Notes under the pieces: generated by a model
The model's input: only the letters and a program-made list of their open reading frames with translations
The model's database searches: none
Told to the model about the DNA's origin: nothing
In this document: positions 32,502 to 43,040 of the stretch, in pieces
Position numbering within the stretch: the stretch's first letter is position 1
Layout: every line of letters begins with the position of its first letter
Source of the DNA: Armigeres subalbatus
Taxonomy: Eukaryota > Arthropoda > Insecta > Diptera > Culicidae
Reading direction: 5' to 3'
Assembly: GCF_024139115.2 (NCBI RefSeq)
Contig: NC_085140.1
Location: 50,369,907 to 50,433,906 of the forward strand
DNA: 64,000 nt
Program-made: the position numbers and the translations under genes

Positions 32502-32614
32502 CTCAGATGAAGGACACTACTCGTGGACTTTACAGATCGCAGTTACCCGCGTCTGAGAATGGTTGTGTTAAAATTCCGCTTGTCAAAAAATACCCGTGTG
32601 AATGTTTAAATTGA
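32502..32614 (+). CDS. Exon-like block after a strong splice-acceptor-like tract
   Basis: A T9 tract followed by GTCCTCAG (32492-32507) is a good 3' splice site. It is followed by MKDTTRGLYRSQLPASE and NGCVKIPLVKKYPCECLN up to a TGA. The first 26 bp (32502-32527) are repeated exactly at 34812-34837, where the frame closes after MKDTTRGI. If the repeats are a target duplication, only the first part is ancestral host sequence and the rest belongs to the insert. Family unknown. Confidence 0.25.
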
Positions 32615-33569
32615 AAGTCAGCCGATTTGAACTTGAACTTGAAGCTGTGGTTAAGCTGCGCTGTGGACTTGATCAAATGATGGATACAAATTGGACTTCC
32701 AGGAACTACATGGCAAGCTAAACAAATCTACAAGAACCTCATCTTCGGAAGACGAAAAAAAACCCTGGCCGTGATCACATGAGATAGGAAATGTCTCAAG
32801 CCTGAAATAGAACTCGCAAACAGTTAACCGGTGAGATCCAACCATTTTGGTTAAGTTTACACTACTAATTTAAAAACCTGCAAACATGGCTATGATATTT
32901 AGGAAAATATTACACAAATGACTTCCATTTTCAGCCACATAATTCCATCTCTATGACACTTAGGACTTTTGTGTTTGAAGATATTTTTTCGATACCATCT
33001 CTCGCCTTATCGGTAAAGAATTTAGAAACACAATAGACGCAGACGCAGACGCAGACTATCATAATGATAATAATCTGAAACACGCACAATATTTAATGCG
33101 GTAATGTGCATATTTCTTTTTTGAAGAGATGCCGTAATCGTAGGTGTTTAGCAACAGGGCACAGCTTAGTCTGTTAACATTAATGTAGATTAATGTAAAT
33201 GAAAAAATTGCTAGGACTTGTGTGTTTCTTTACTATGTTATCTTACTTTCTTCCATGATACCAAGAAAAATTAAAAATCAGTGATATTTCTCATTTTTTT
33301 CTACTGGCACTTAAAAATGCAAATGCCATAATTTATGTAGTCATTATTTCAAAGAACTCATTTGAAATTAGGAAGCTCAAGTAAGATGTTCCGATTATGT
33401 TGACTATATGATAAATGTTATATTTAGTATACACACTGTAGAACGAATACTGAAACATTATTTAAACTGTCATGTGCGCCCTGTTTCGACAGATTGGGGA
33501 CTTTTTATATATTTGAAGAAGGGAGTACAGGAGAGCTCCTGACAATGGCTACAATTATGTGGAGAAACG

Positions 33570-33830
33570 TTTTAAGCTCTTTTTAGTGGAATGTATTCAA
33601 CCGTCTAGGACGAGTTTAGTACTTTCCATGTGGTTCCACTACGTTTTGTTATCTTTGCAGATGCGTATTTCGGCCTCGGTTGTGGGGCCGTCTCTGACAT
33701 TGAGGGCGGCTTCACGGTTGGGGTCGAGATGCGTATCTGCGGATAGCGAGATGCGGATAGCGGAGCGTGGTGAGGTTGAGTGGAGGGTGCTGAACTCGTC
33801 TTAGATGGTACAGTTGTGTTCCAGTATTTG
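33570..33830. repeat. ATACGTATTTCG foldback family, copy C
   Basis: AGCTCTTTTTAGTGGAATG at the left is followed by ACCGTCTAGGACGAG, TTTGCAGATGCGTATTTCG and a hairpin GGCCTCG-GTTG-TGGGGCC. Inverse pieces (GATGCGTATCTGCGGATAGC, AACTCGTCTTAGATGG) follow, so the copy is a diverged foldback. The right half carries repeated GCGGATAGCGAGATGCGGATAG. Confidence 0.7.
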
Positions 33831-34060
33831 TAAATTTGAATGACAGGGTAAGGGATGTATTTTGAGGTGCTTCTCCATACAACATGGATGATTATCGTCT
33901 CAATTTAGCATCTTATATTGCACCATGTACGATTTTATGTTGACTAGGAAGCGACCGTGTGACGCTCAAGGCGCATAAGCTCAGCACGAGTGTCAACCAG
34001 CGCATAACGAATAATACCAGTGAGATCCTGATTACGGTATAGAGGTCACGGCAAACGACA

Positions 34061-34811
34061 CACACACACGCGCGTGAAAGTAATGCAAAATAAACGACAT
34101 GTAAAATAAGCGTAAATTAACAAAATATGTCCGGCTGAATATTCTTAATTACCCACAAATAGAGATAAAATAAGGGTTGCCGATTGACATTAGCTTTCCG
34201 ATTACTATCAATGTGGTTCAACAGCCGTGAATATTACTTTATTTAAAATTTCAATCTCGTTTCTTTTTTCTTTCCTTCCGTTGAAGAAATGATGACGCGG
34301 GCTAATCCGGTATTCAAAAGAAAAACCACGAAAAACAATCGCTCACTTTGAGCGATTGATTGTTTATCCTCGTGAATGATGAACAATTGAACTAGGAAAT
34401 ACTAACATTATTGTATTTTTAAATATCCGTACAAATAAGTAGAATAGAAGTTGCATAGGTCACATCACTTTCCATGGTGCATCCCGATCTATGTTAATGA
34501 TTACCCCACCCAACTAACACTCCTTCCCGTGGTAATTGTGGAGATGCAGAGGTATTCTCGGTCTCTAGTAGCAACAATAACCACAAACAAACATTCCCTT
34601 CCTCTCCCAACTGACTGTAAGGACTTGGCCGGCGCCGTTATTGATCAACATTTGCGAGCTGCTGAAACGTGCACTTCGAGAATAGATGGTAAATCCCAGC
34701 CACTATTCACTTGGATCGTAGTGCAATTTGCACCAGTTCTGGTCAATCACGGAGTAGCAACCATTGATATGTACAGTCAGTCTAAGCTAAGCTAAGCTAA
34801 GCTAAGCTAAG
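34061..34811 (+). mobile_element. Retroposon of the E-B/E-D type, uninterrupted copy
   Basis: CA-rich start, the block CAATCGCTCACTTTGAGCG, then the uninterrupted site corresponding to the insertion point at 26360, the shared 3' module (GGAGATGCAGAGGTATTCTC at about 34539; GAGCTGCTGAAACGTGCAC) and a seven-unit TAAGC tail. This copy is the empty-site reference for the 26361-29247 insertion. Confidence 0.8.
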
Positions 34812-34900
34812 CTCAGATGAAGGACACTACTCGTGGAATCTAAATTTGAAAGTACTCGCGTGACAGTGTCCTTAAATCTATGCTACAAGTATTCTATGTA

Positions 34901-35115
34901 GGGGAACGGTTCGGCACTTCATCACATAGCTCCTATTTCCATCCCATCAAAAATAAAGCAATGAAAAAGAATTTGGTTTGTTTTTTAATTTTGTGATTTT
35001 TTCACCAGTGAGCACGCGGGTTAGCAAAAAGAAGCGACAAGATTGGTGTTGTATTTCTTTGTTTTGCGATGAGATGAATATATGTTCAGTGAGATGGAAA
35101 TCGGAACAGTTCCCC
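34901..35115. mobile_element. TA-flanked MITE with GGGGAACNGTTC termini
   Basis: TA at 34899-34900 and 35116-35117 flanks a 215 bp element. The termini are GGGGAACGGTTCGG and CGGAACAGTTCCCC, a 14 bp inverted repeat with one mismatch. Non-coding. Same terminal style as 20972-21181 and 37662-37876. Confidence 0.75.
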
Positions 35116-35119
35116 TATA

Positions 35120-35620
35120 TAGTTGATACAGTGACCCATTCTCACCGCTATTTGACCCGTTGTCAGCCCCGACGAACGTGCTTTAGATATTTAAATAAGG
35201 TTTTAATTATATTTATTAAACGACCACCAAGTCTTAAAATTTAACGAGTTTTTTTTTATTTCCCCGACGTTTTAACACGGGAATTGTGTATTTTACGTAG
35301 AATGCGTCTATATTTTCGAAACAGGGATACAATTTACAACTGAGAAAAGTGTCACGACTGATAGACTTTAAGTCGTTCATTTTCCAACCGATGTTTCTCT
35401 TCTCTAGCAGAACCCAGATCAATCCACCTTGCGGCGATGGAGCCTTTTTCGGGTGTAATAAAAATAGTATTTTGGCCAAAACTTCGGAACCCATAGGCCG
35501 ATCTGTCCATTTTATCAATAGGAAACAACGGGACAGGATTCCACGTCGAATGGAACTTATTGGAATGTGCACCTAAATTATACATAAATTCCAAGGCGAG
35601 CTAACGGAGCTAACCAAATT
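35120..35620. other. Unassigned DNA with a fragment of the AATAGGAAACAA repeat
   Basis: The stretch 35455-35575 matches the second repeat block inside 15440-15560 (GTATTTTGGCCA, CCCATAGGCCGATCTG, CAATAGGAAACAACGGGAC, GTCGAATGGAACTTATTG). The rest has no recognised feature. Confidence 0.5.
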
Positions 35621-35629
35621 GTTAACGGA

Positions 35630-36060
35630 AATTTACTCAGGATTTGAACTGCAGCACTTTCGGCATGTCGGAAGAAATTTTTCAGATTTCGACGAAAAAT
35701 TCTTCGGAATGTCAACTGAAAGTTCTTCTTAGTTTTTATGGAAAGCTTTTCGAAGTTTCAACGGAAAATTATGTGTAGTTTCTGAAATTTTTATTTTGGT
35801 TTTGAAAATATAAATCAGGAAATTATACGGAAACTTAACTGGTTCTTTGGTATTTCCACGGTAAACTCTGCAGATTTTGGTAAACTTTATTCGGCGGCGT
35901 GGAAAATTGTAGATCAGAGGCCTGATACTTTTTAAACGGCGGCGCATCGCAAAAATGTCGGCGACGGCATGATGGCATAAACATCTAGCGCACATCTTAA
36001 CAACCGAGTGGTCCTCAGGAAGATCTGGAGGATCCCACAAAAAGGGAAATTTCTTTGAAC
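35630..36060. repeat. GGCGGCGCATCG dispersed repeat, copy 1
   Basis: Runs of TTTCAACGGAAAATT-type blocks lead into AGATCAGAGGCCTGA and TTTTTAAACGGCGGCGC, then TGTCGGCGACGGC. The same order occurs at 51440-51665. Non-coding. Confidence 0.6.
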
Positions 36061-36402
36061 ATCCAGAAAATGCCAAAATATTAAATACCATCGGAAAGCA
36101 CCCTTTGTAATGACAATATTAGAATGGAAAGTATTTCGTTTTATTTATTCAAACTAAGGCCAGTGTGGCCTCTGCAGTACATAACATACATCTCCACAAA
36201 TCGTCTTCCACACGTTCCTTCCACCTTGCTCGCTGTGCACCTCATTTTCTTGTTCCCATGCGCATGATTTACGATTGAGATATGTCCAAACCGTATGAAA
36301 TAAGTTCTCCAAATCATTCTGGAGTTCAAACAAATTGGTCTACCAAGTCATCTGAGGTCGGTGAAAAATCAATAGCAAGCCATATTCTCCACCGAATCTA
36401 TG

Positions 36403-36640
36403 ACAAAAGGTCGAAAGACAAAAGGTCGAAAGGACAAAAGGTCGAAAGACAAAAGGTCGAAAGGACAAAACGTCGAAAGGGACAGAAGGTCGAAAGGACA
36501 AAAGGTCGAAAGGACAAAAGGTCGAAAGGGACAAAAGGTCGAAAGGGACAAAAGGTCGAAAGGGACAGAAGGTCGAAAAGGACAAAAGGTCGAAAGGGAC
36601 AAAAGGTCGAAAAAGACAAAAAGGTCGATCAAAGGTCGAT
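36403..36640. repeat. AAAGGTCGAAAGGAC minisatellite
   Basis: About 16 units of 13-16 bp (AAAGGTCGAAAGACA / AAAGGTCGAAAGGGAC). The unit length varies, so frames on both strands stay open as Arg/Lys/Gly or Phe/Pro/Leu/Ser repeats. No gene is supported. Confidence 0.95.
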
Positions 36641-36851
36641 TTTGTGTATTCCAAAGGAATTTTTGAAATGCATGCAATGCAGAAATAACACTCATCTCAT
36701 TAATCAAAGTTGAAGAATGAGCAATTTTCAAAGAAGGAGTAATGACTATGAAACAATATTATGTATATCTAGATAGTTCTGTTAGAGATAAAAAAGACGC
36801 CTGCATTAAAAATTCACCTGCGTGTAATACACATCAACATGTGCGGCGTGC

Positions 36852-37160
36852 GGGGCAAGTACGGGGCCCTCCTTAGCCGTGCGGTATTAAGCGCGGCTAC
36901 AAAGCAAGACCATGCTGAGGGTGGCTGGGTTCGATTCCCAGTGCCGGTCTAGGCAATTTTCGGATTGGAAATTATCTCGACTTCCCTGGGCATGAAAGTA
37001 TCATCGTGTTAGCCTCATGATATACGAATGCAAAAATGGTAACTTGGCTTAGAAACCTCGCAGTTAATAACTGTGGAAGTGCTTAATGAACACTAAGCTG
37101 CGAGGCGGCTCTGTCCCAGTGTGGGGATGTAATGCCAATAAGAAGAAGAAGAAGAAGAAG
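36852..37160 (+). mobile_element. Feilai-type tRNA-derived SINE, copy 1
   Basis: tRNA-like head (CCTTAGCCGTGCGG box A region; GGTTCGATTCC box B at about 36928-36938), a tRNA-unrelated body (CAATTTTCGGATTGGAAATT, GAAACCTCGCAG, CTAAGCTGCGAGGCGG, GTCCCAGTGTGGGG) and a 3' tail of AAG triplets. A 13 bp direct repeat ATGTGCGGCGTGC flanks it (36839-36851 and 37161-37173). These features match the Feilai SINE of Aedes. Confidence 0.85.
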
Positions 37161-37179
37161 ATGTGCGGCGTGCACCATT

Positions 37180-37650
37180 TTGACAAATCGAAGAGACATT
37201 TAGAAAACTCAAACATCCATCTATTAGTTGTACTCACTGAATGAATTTTTTTCAATTGTTAAAAATTGTGAAAATAAAAGGGCAGATTTTTTGACAACTA
37301 TGTTACTCTGGTGTTAGATTGATTCTCTCTTATTCTTGAAATAATTTACAGGCGATTTCTTAACTTCAATCTATCAACAACTATCCGTTGATCATAACCA
37401 AATTTACCAAATTTGTACTTTCTGCCCAGTGAGCAAAACGATTATTCTAGGTTCATCGAATACAAAAATCAAACCATGCCTTTTAAAGATAATTATACTA
37501 AACATCTTACCAAGTTCTATTTGAAGTATTTTCGCGATTTCTGATATAACATAGTAATATAGTAATAACATAGTAACAAGACTGCCATCATTCAGCAAAA
37601 AGCGAATGTTGAATGAAATTAGAGTTAGAAAACTGCTGAAAAGAATATAT
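37180..37650. other. AT-rich spacer
   Basis: No gene, TIR or array recognised. Confidence 0.45.
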
Positions 37651-37661
37651 TCTAACATATA

Positions 37662-37876
37662 GGGTAACTGTACCAGTTTTGGCCATGTACCCAATTTGGC
37701 CAGTTTTTCGAATAACTCCAAAAGTAGAGCAATTTTCGAGGGTTTTATTAGCTCTAACAGGAGATATATCCCTTACCTTTCTTCGCTGTGGAAACTGATC
37801 GTTTTTTTTAGAAAATATGCATTTTCCAGGGTTGGCCAAATTAGGCATTAAGGTGGCCAAACCGGTATACTTCCCC
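37662..37876. mobile_element. TA-flanked MITE with GGG-AA...ACC-GTTT-GGCCA termini
   Basis: TA at 37660-37661 and 37877-37878 flanks 215 bp. The left terminus GGGTAACTGTACCAGTTTTG and the right terminus (inverse GGGGAAGTATACCGGTTTGG) form an imperfect inverted repeat of about 25 bp. Non-coding. Confidence 0.7.
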
Positions 37877-37884
37877 TATTTCAT

Positions 37885-38160
37885 TTTGCCCGAAAGGGCC
37901 GTTTGGCCGGAAAGGTCATTTGACCGAAAGGATCATTTGGCCGACTAGGACATTTGGCCGAATAAGACATTCGGCCGAAAAAGTCATTTGAAAAGTGAGA
38001 AATAAGACGTGAAAAGAGAGACTTCTCAGTTCTCATTCCTCATTTCTCACTTCTCACTGTAAAAAATAAGGAGTGTTATTTGAGAAGTGAGACGTCCCAC
38101 TGCTTACCTCGCGCTTCTCACGTTTTACAGCGAGAAGTGATAAATGAAGTAGAGGCATTC
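37885..38160. repeat. GGCCGAAAGG and TTCTCACTTCTCA arrays left of the transposon
   Basis: 37885-37990 is a run of GGCCGAAAGGTCATTT units. 37990-38150 is a run of CTTCTCACTTCTCA/GAGAAGTGAGA units on either orientation. Both motifs reappear on the other side of the 3.9 kb transposon and the second Feilai SINE (42410-43040), so these two elements inserted into one array region. Confidence 0.8.
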
Positions 38161-38182
38161 CACGGGGGCATGTCAGTCGATC

Positions 38183-38700
38183 CTGAGCGACCATTTCGAA
38201 AATATTTGAAACTCTGCACAGTTTTTCAATTTCATCTAAATCGTCATTTTTCGATATCAAATCTTCATATTGAGTCACGACTAACTTTTCAAAAGGGTGT
38301 ATGTGAAAATGGTTCAAAAATATTTAAAAAGCTGCACAGCAAAAACGGAATGTTCGATTGTTATGATTTTTCAGCAAAGCTAGACAACTAAATGGTGATT
38401 CTTAAGAAAATGTGCACAGTAAAAAAAATTTTTTTTGCCTTTAAAAATATCATTTTGTCACAAAACTCAAATATCTCAAAACCCTATCTTTTTCGAACGT
38501 AATTTTTTAGGGAAAACGGTCCATTATATTAGCTATCTACCATAAAAATTTGGTGATGGTAAACTAATAAACAAAAAAGTTATGACATTTCAAACATTTC
38601 ACAATTTTCACATTTAGTAAAAAAATTTTTTCTGTGTAAGTTATTTCGAGAATTGCAGTTTGATGCAGATTTTATTGTTAAGGGACGTGATTTAAACAAG
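38183..38700. repeat. Left terminal inverted repeat of the long-TIR transposon
   Basis: Inverse partner of 41535-42099. It begins CTGAGCGA, then GAAACTCTGCACAGTTTTTC, and is AT-rich throughout. The inner limit, near GGGACGTGATTTAAACAAG, matches CTTGTTTAACTCACGC near 41540. Confidence 0.85.
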
Positions 38701-39186
38701 TTGTTTTCATGATATTTTGATTTAATTATTCATAGCATCTATAAGAAACTTAGACACGATCCAGTGTTGTGATCAAAAGTATTGATAGTGTCATAATTTT
38801 CATTGCACGTGACTGGCGAAAAATTCTTTTAATAGTGTTGAAACCTGTTGATAATAACGTTGATAGAAACATATCAGAAATGTTATTTTTAAGACAAAAG
38901 CTGCAAAATCAAAGATTTATATACACGTGTACGTCTATAGTTTACCTGCAAAAAATATACCTCTTAGAGAATAGACTTTATGATCGGGAGGAAACGGGTA
39001 TCTTCAACAACAACAAATGCATGATAGGTACATACCATGATAATGCTCACGAAAAAGCAAAAAAATTACTACTACTAAGGTTGTTAAAGATCTTATAGTA
39101 ATTTTTTTCTTCAGTCAAGCAAATGACACCAAACTAGTCAGTAAAAACTTAAAAGTGATTTTGTTTATTGAAATATTACGAACAAC

Positions 39187-41300
39187 ATGAGTAGCTGCTT
39201 TCTCAACTGTTGTAGGCCGTTTGATGGAAAAAAGTGTTCAAAAGAGTTACGAAATCTCACCGAAAGCACCATAGATAAACTGAAAGCGACTGGTTATGCT
39301 CCAATGTCCACATTGAATACAAATTTACGCATTTGCACGTCCTGCCGTCTAAACGTTGACAAAAGAGCAATCTGTATATCATCGGTTGAGCAGAGCGCAG
39401 GAAGTTCTAAAACGACAGCAACTGACGAATTGCCAGATGTATCGACAACAACTGAGGAATTACCAGAAGTATTAAGTGCTGAGAGCCTTGCCACCGTACC
39501 ATCAGCGAAATCTGTTTCAACAAATCAATCGGAAGATGAGTGTATACAAAAGGTCAACATCGAACGCTTTAACGAGGGCATAGCTGGGATAAAAGTGACT
39601 CCGATTAAATGGAGTAAGATGGACTACGTTTATTACCCGGAGAAAAAATACCGTGAAATAAACGAAGCTGTACGAAGAAACCTCTTCAAATTAGGACCTG
39701 ATGATGTGGAAAATACAGACTACGATGAGGTAATTATAAATATGAAGGAAAGGTTCTCGAATGCAGCCACGACAAGGAAAGAAAAATTATTGATTTTGTT
39801 GATGCTGCCAAGTTCGTGGTCTATTCAGGATGCCATTGATGAGTTCAAAACCAATAGAAGTACAGTAAAAGAGGCAAAACAATTGAAGAATAACTGTCTT
39901 TCAACCAAAAATACTAGGTCTAGTACTGCATTAACAGATGAGACAAAAGAAATAGTAGTTCAATATTTTGAAGATGATGAAGTAAGTCGAGCTATGCCTG
40001 GTCAAAAAGATTATGTATCAGTAAAAAAGATGGAAAGCGTCAAGCAATCCAAAAACGATTAATGATGACGACTTTGAAAGAAGCGTACACACGCTTCAAG
40101 GAAATTCACGATAATATTAAAATAGGTTTTTCCTCATTTGCAAGCCTTCGGCCAAGGCAATGTAAGCTTCTTTCCAATTCAGGAACACATAATGTGTGTG
40201 TGCACAACCCATGAGAATATTAATCTTATTTTACATAGTTTGAAAAGAATCAATTTAACAAAGGATATTAAAATGTTAACTGGTAGTCTTTTGTGTGAAA
40301 ATACAACATCAAATTGCTATCTACGATCTTGTTCGGATTGTCCAGATTCTTCATCATTGGAAAATACTTTATTCGCTGAGTTTGAAGAAAAATATATTGA
40401 TCAGTTATCATTTGAGCAATGGGTGACCACGGATAGGTGTGACATAGAAACTATTGTAAAACCTGTAGATGAGTTTGTGTCATATTTTTGCTTGAAATTA
40501 GAAAGTTTAATCCTCACGATTTCATTAAAACAGAACAATCCAGCTTTTTAAAAATACGAAAATACATTACAAAATGGTGAATTTTTAGTCATTTGTGATT
40601 TTTCTGAAAATTACAGCTTTGTATTGCAAGATGAAGTGCAGTCCCATCACTGGAACGTACAACAAGCTACAATTCATCCATTCGTTATTTATTTTAATGG
40701 AAGTACGCAAATTGAACACTTAAGTTTTATTATAATTTCCGAAGATTTAAGACACGATTCAGTATCCGTAAACTTGTTCATTGAAAAAATGATTAACTTT
40801 TACGCGTTGATAAGCATAAAGAAGTCAAAAGATATATTTCATGTCTGATGGAGCAGCGTCGCAGTACAAAAATCGTAAGAATTTTTCGAGCCTATGTCAA
40901 TTTAAATCAATGTACGGAATTGATGCAGAATGGCATTTTTGCTACATCACATGGCAAAGGTCCTTGTGATGCTATTGGAGGAACAATAAAGCGCATGGCC
41001 ACAAGAGCAAGTTTAGCCAAAGAACGTGAGCATCCAATTAAAACTGCGAAAGAACTTTTTGATTGGGCAAATCGTAGAAAAGAAAAAGATTTAACCAAAT
41101 TATCATTTTGTTTTACTACTACTGAAGAGTACGAAATAAAGGCTTCAAAGCTCAGCGAGCAATTTAATAACGCGAAAACGATTCAAGGAACCCAAAAATT
41201 TCACTGTTTCATTCCATTGTCGGAAAATAAAATTAAAGCAAAACTATACTCAAACTGTGCTGATAATAATTCAAAAGTGTTCGATATTTTAAAAATTTGA
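39187..41300 (+). pseudogene. Transposase-like protein of the long-TIR transposon, decayed
   Basis: ATG at 39187 opens a 291-codon frame with an N-terminal Cys pattern (CFLNCCRPF...C and RICTSCRLNVDK) that could bind zinc. Acid- and Ser/Thr-rich sequence follows, then ERFSNAATTRKEKLLILLML. Four frameshifts (about 40030, 40195, 40840, 40935) and one in-frame stop (40549) break the rest. Recognisable pieces in order: RPRQCKLLSNSGTHNVCVC, CDFSENYSFVLQDEVQ near 40590, ATIHPFVIYFNGS, SDGAASQYKNRKNF at 40844, TSHGKGPCDAIGGTIKRMA near 40945 and AKELFDWANRR. The conserved acidic positions (CDFSEN, SDGAASQ, CDAIGG) are plausible catalytic residues of a DDD/E nuclease; that is inference. It resembles uncharacterised transposon proteins found in other invertebrates. 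Confidence 0.75.
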
Positions 41301-41534
41301 ATAAAAATAAATAAAAAATAAGTATTAATAAACTGTTTTCATGATATCATAACCCATACCAAAATTCAAACCCAAAACTCTTAGAGTTTCTATAACAACA
41401 TTGTGTAACTGCCACATTTAATTTAATACTTAGGATAATATTAATTCATTTTTATTTATTTATACATATAATATTTATACATATAATATACATAATATCG
41501 ATGAATACATAAATATGGAATATCATACAAACAA

Positions 41535-42099
41535 CTTGTTTAACTCACGCAAGGCCCTTAACAATAAAATCAGCATCAAACTGCGATTCTTGAAAAAAAA
41601 TACACGGAAATTTTTTTTGTTTACTATATGTAAAAATTGTGAAATGTTTGAAATGTCATAACTTTTTGTTTATTAGTTTACCATCACCAAATTTTTATGG
41701 TAGATAGCTAATATAATGGACCGTTTTCCTAAAAAAATTACGTTCGAAAAAGATAGGGTTTTGAGATATTTGAGTTTTTGTGACAAAATGATATTTTTAA
41801 AGGCAAAAAAATTTTTTTACTGTGCACATTTTCTTAAGAATCACCATTTAGTTGTCTAACTTTGCTGAAAAAATCATAACAATCGAACATTCCGTTTTTG
41901 CTGTGCAGCTTTTTAAATATTTTTGAACCATTTTCACATACACCCTTTTGAAAAGTTAGTCGTGACTCAATATGAAGATTTGATATCGAAAAATGACGAT
42001 TTAGATGAAATTGAAAAACTGTGCAAAGTTTCAACTCAATAGAAAACCATGAATTAAAAATTTTCTTAAATTTTGATGCTGTTGCTTGGAATCGCTCAG
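41535..42099. repeat. Right terminal inverted repeat of the long-TIR transposon
   Basis: Inverse of 38183-38700. It contains the mirror blocks CGTTCGAAAAAGATAGGGTT and TTGAACCATTTTCACATACA and ends TCGCTCAG. Confidence 0.85.
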
Positions 42100-42117
42100 T
42101 AAGTAGTGAGACGTCTC

Positions 42118-42409
42118 TTGGGCCCTCCTTAGCCGTGCGGTAGAACGCGCGGCTACAAAGCAAGACCATGCTGAGGGTGGCTGGGTTCAATTCCCGGTGC
42201 CGGTCTAGGAAATTTTCGGATTGGAAATTGTCTCAATTTCCCTGGGCATACAAGTATCACCGTGTAAGCCTCATGATATACGAATGCAAAAATGGTAACC
42301 TGGCTTAGAAACCTCGCAGTTAATAACTGTGGAAGTGCTTAATGAACACTAAGCTGCGATGCGGCTCTGTCCCAGTGTGTAGATGTAATGCCAAGAGGAA
42401 GAAGAAGAA
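42118..42409 (+). mobile_element. Feilai-type tRNA-derived SINE, copy 2
   Basis: Same head, body and AAG-rich tail as 36852-37160, with box B GGTTCAATTCC near 42184. A 12 bp flanking repeat with one mismatch (GTGAGACGTCTC 42106-42117; GTGACACGTCTC 42410-42421) is a likely target duplication. It lies 19 bp outside the right end of the long-TIR transposon. Confidence 0.85.
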
Positions 42410-43040
42410 GTGACACGTCTCACTTCTCACTGTAAAAAAGGATCACGAAGTGATTAGTGCGACTTCTCACTACACACTTTGCGCTTCTCACTTTTCACAG
42501 TGAGAAGTGAGAAATGAGGAGTGAGAAATGAGACGTCTCACTGCTTACTTCATTTATCACTTCTCGCTGGCAAAAGTAAGAAGAGAAAAATGAAGAGTGA
42601 GAAGTGAGATGTCTGTCTTCTCATTCTTAAATTCTCACTTTTCGAATAACCTATTCTGCCAAATGACTCACTCGGCCACACGACCCTTTTGGCCAAATGA
42701 CCCTTTTGGCCAAATGACCCTTTCGGCCAAATGACCCTTTCGGCCTAATTACCTTTTCGGCCAAACGACCCTTTCGGCCAAATGAACCTTTCGGCCAAAC
42801 GACCCTTTCGGCCAGATGACCGTTTCGGCCGAACGACTTTTTCGGCCAAACGACCATTTCGGCCAAACGACCATTTCGGCCAAACGACCCTTTCGGCCAA
42901 GTGAGCCTTTCAGCCAAACGAACCTTTCGGCCAAATGACCCTTTCGGCCAAATGACCCTTTCGGCCAAATGACCCTTTCGGACAAATGACCCTTTCGGCC
43001 TAATGGCTTTCGGCCAGATGGGCTTCGCCCAAACGACTCT
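42410..43040. repeat. CTTCTCACTTCTCA array followed by GGCCAAATGACCCTTTC minisatellite
   Basis: 42410-42640 is made of GAGAAGTGAGA/TCTCACTTCTC units. 42660-43035 is about 24 units of 15 bp (TTTCGGCCAAATGACCC and variants). The unit length of 15 keeps minus-strand frames open as repeats of the FGRKGHLAERVIWPKGS kind. Non-genic. Confidence 0.95.

Larger units (their letters stand above)
32528..34811 (+). mobile_element. Retroposon insertion E-D bracketed by 26 bp direct repeats
   Basis: An exact 26 bp repeat (32502-32527 and 34812-34837) brackets 2.28 kb whose 3' end is a tail of TAAGC units (34785-34811). The last 0.75 kb (34061-34811) is homologous to retroposon E-B. The first 1.5 kb has no counterpart in the other copies and contains a foldback repeat (33570-33830). 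Either the retroposed RNA started far upstream of the family's usual 5' end, or the left repeat has another origin. Confidence 0.55.
38183..42099 (+). mobile_element. DNA transposon with ~500 bp terminal inverted repeats
   Basis: Left end CTGAGCGA at 38183 and right end TCGCTCAG at 42099 close a 3.9 kb element. The inverted repeats match over about 500 bp (38200-38700 against about 41535-42060), with high identity in blocks such as TGTATGTGAAAATGGTTCAA, AACCCTATCTTTTTCGAACG and GGTGATGGTAAACTAATAAA. The right arm has about 45 extra bases near its outer end. The centre holds a decayed transposase-like frame (39187-41300). No target duplication is evident at these ends, so the outermost bases are uncertain. 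The superfamily is not assigned; long TIRs with a DDD/E-type protein would fit several. Confidence 0.8.

Noticed and set aside
36282..36713. Lys/Arg/Gly-rich repeat frame
   Set aside because: A direct consequence of the AAAGGTCGAAAGGAC array.
36852..36950. Functional tRNA gene
   Set aside because: It is the head of a Feilai-type SINE with a body, AAG tail and 13 bp flanking duplication.
37180..38700. Host gene at 38080-38391
   Set aside because: The frame lies in the left TIR of the long-TIR transposon and is mirrored at 41834-42190.
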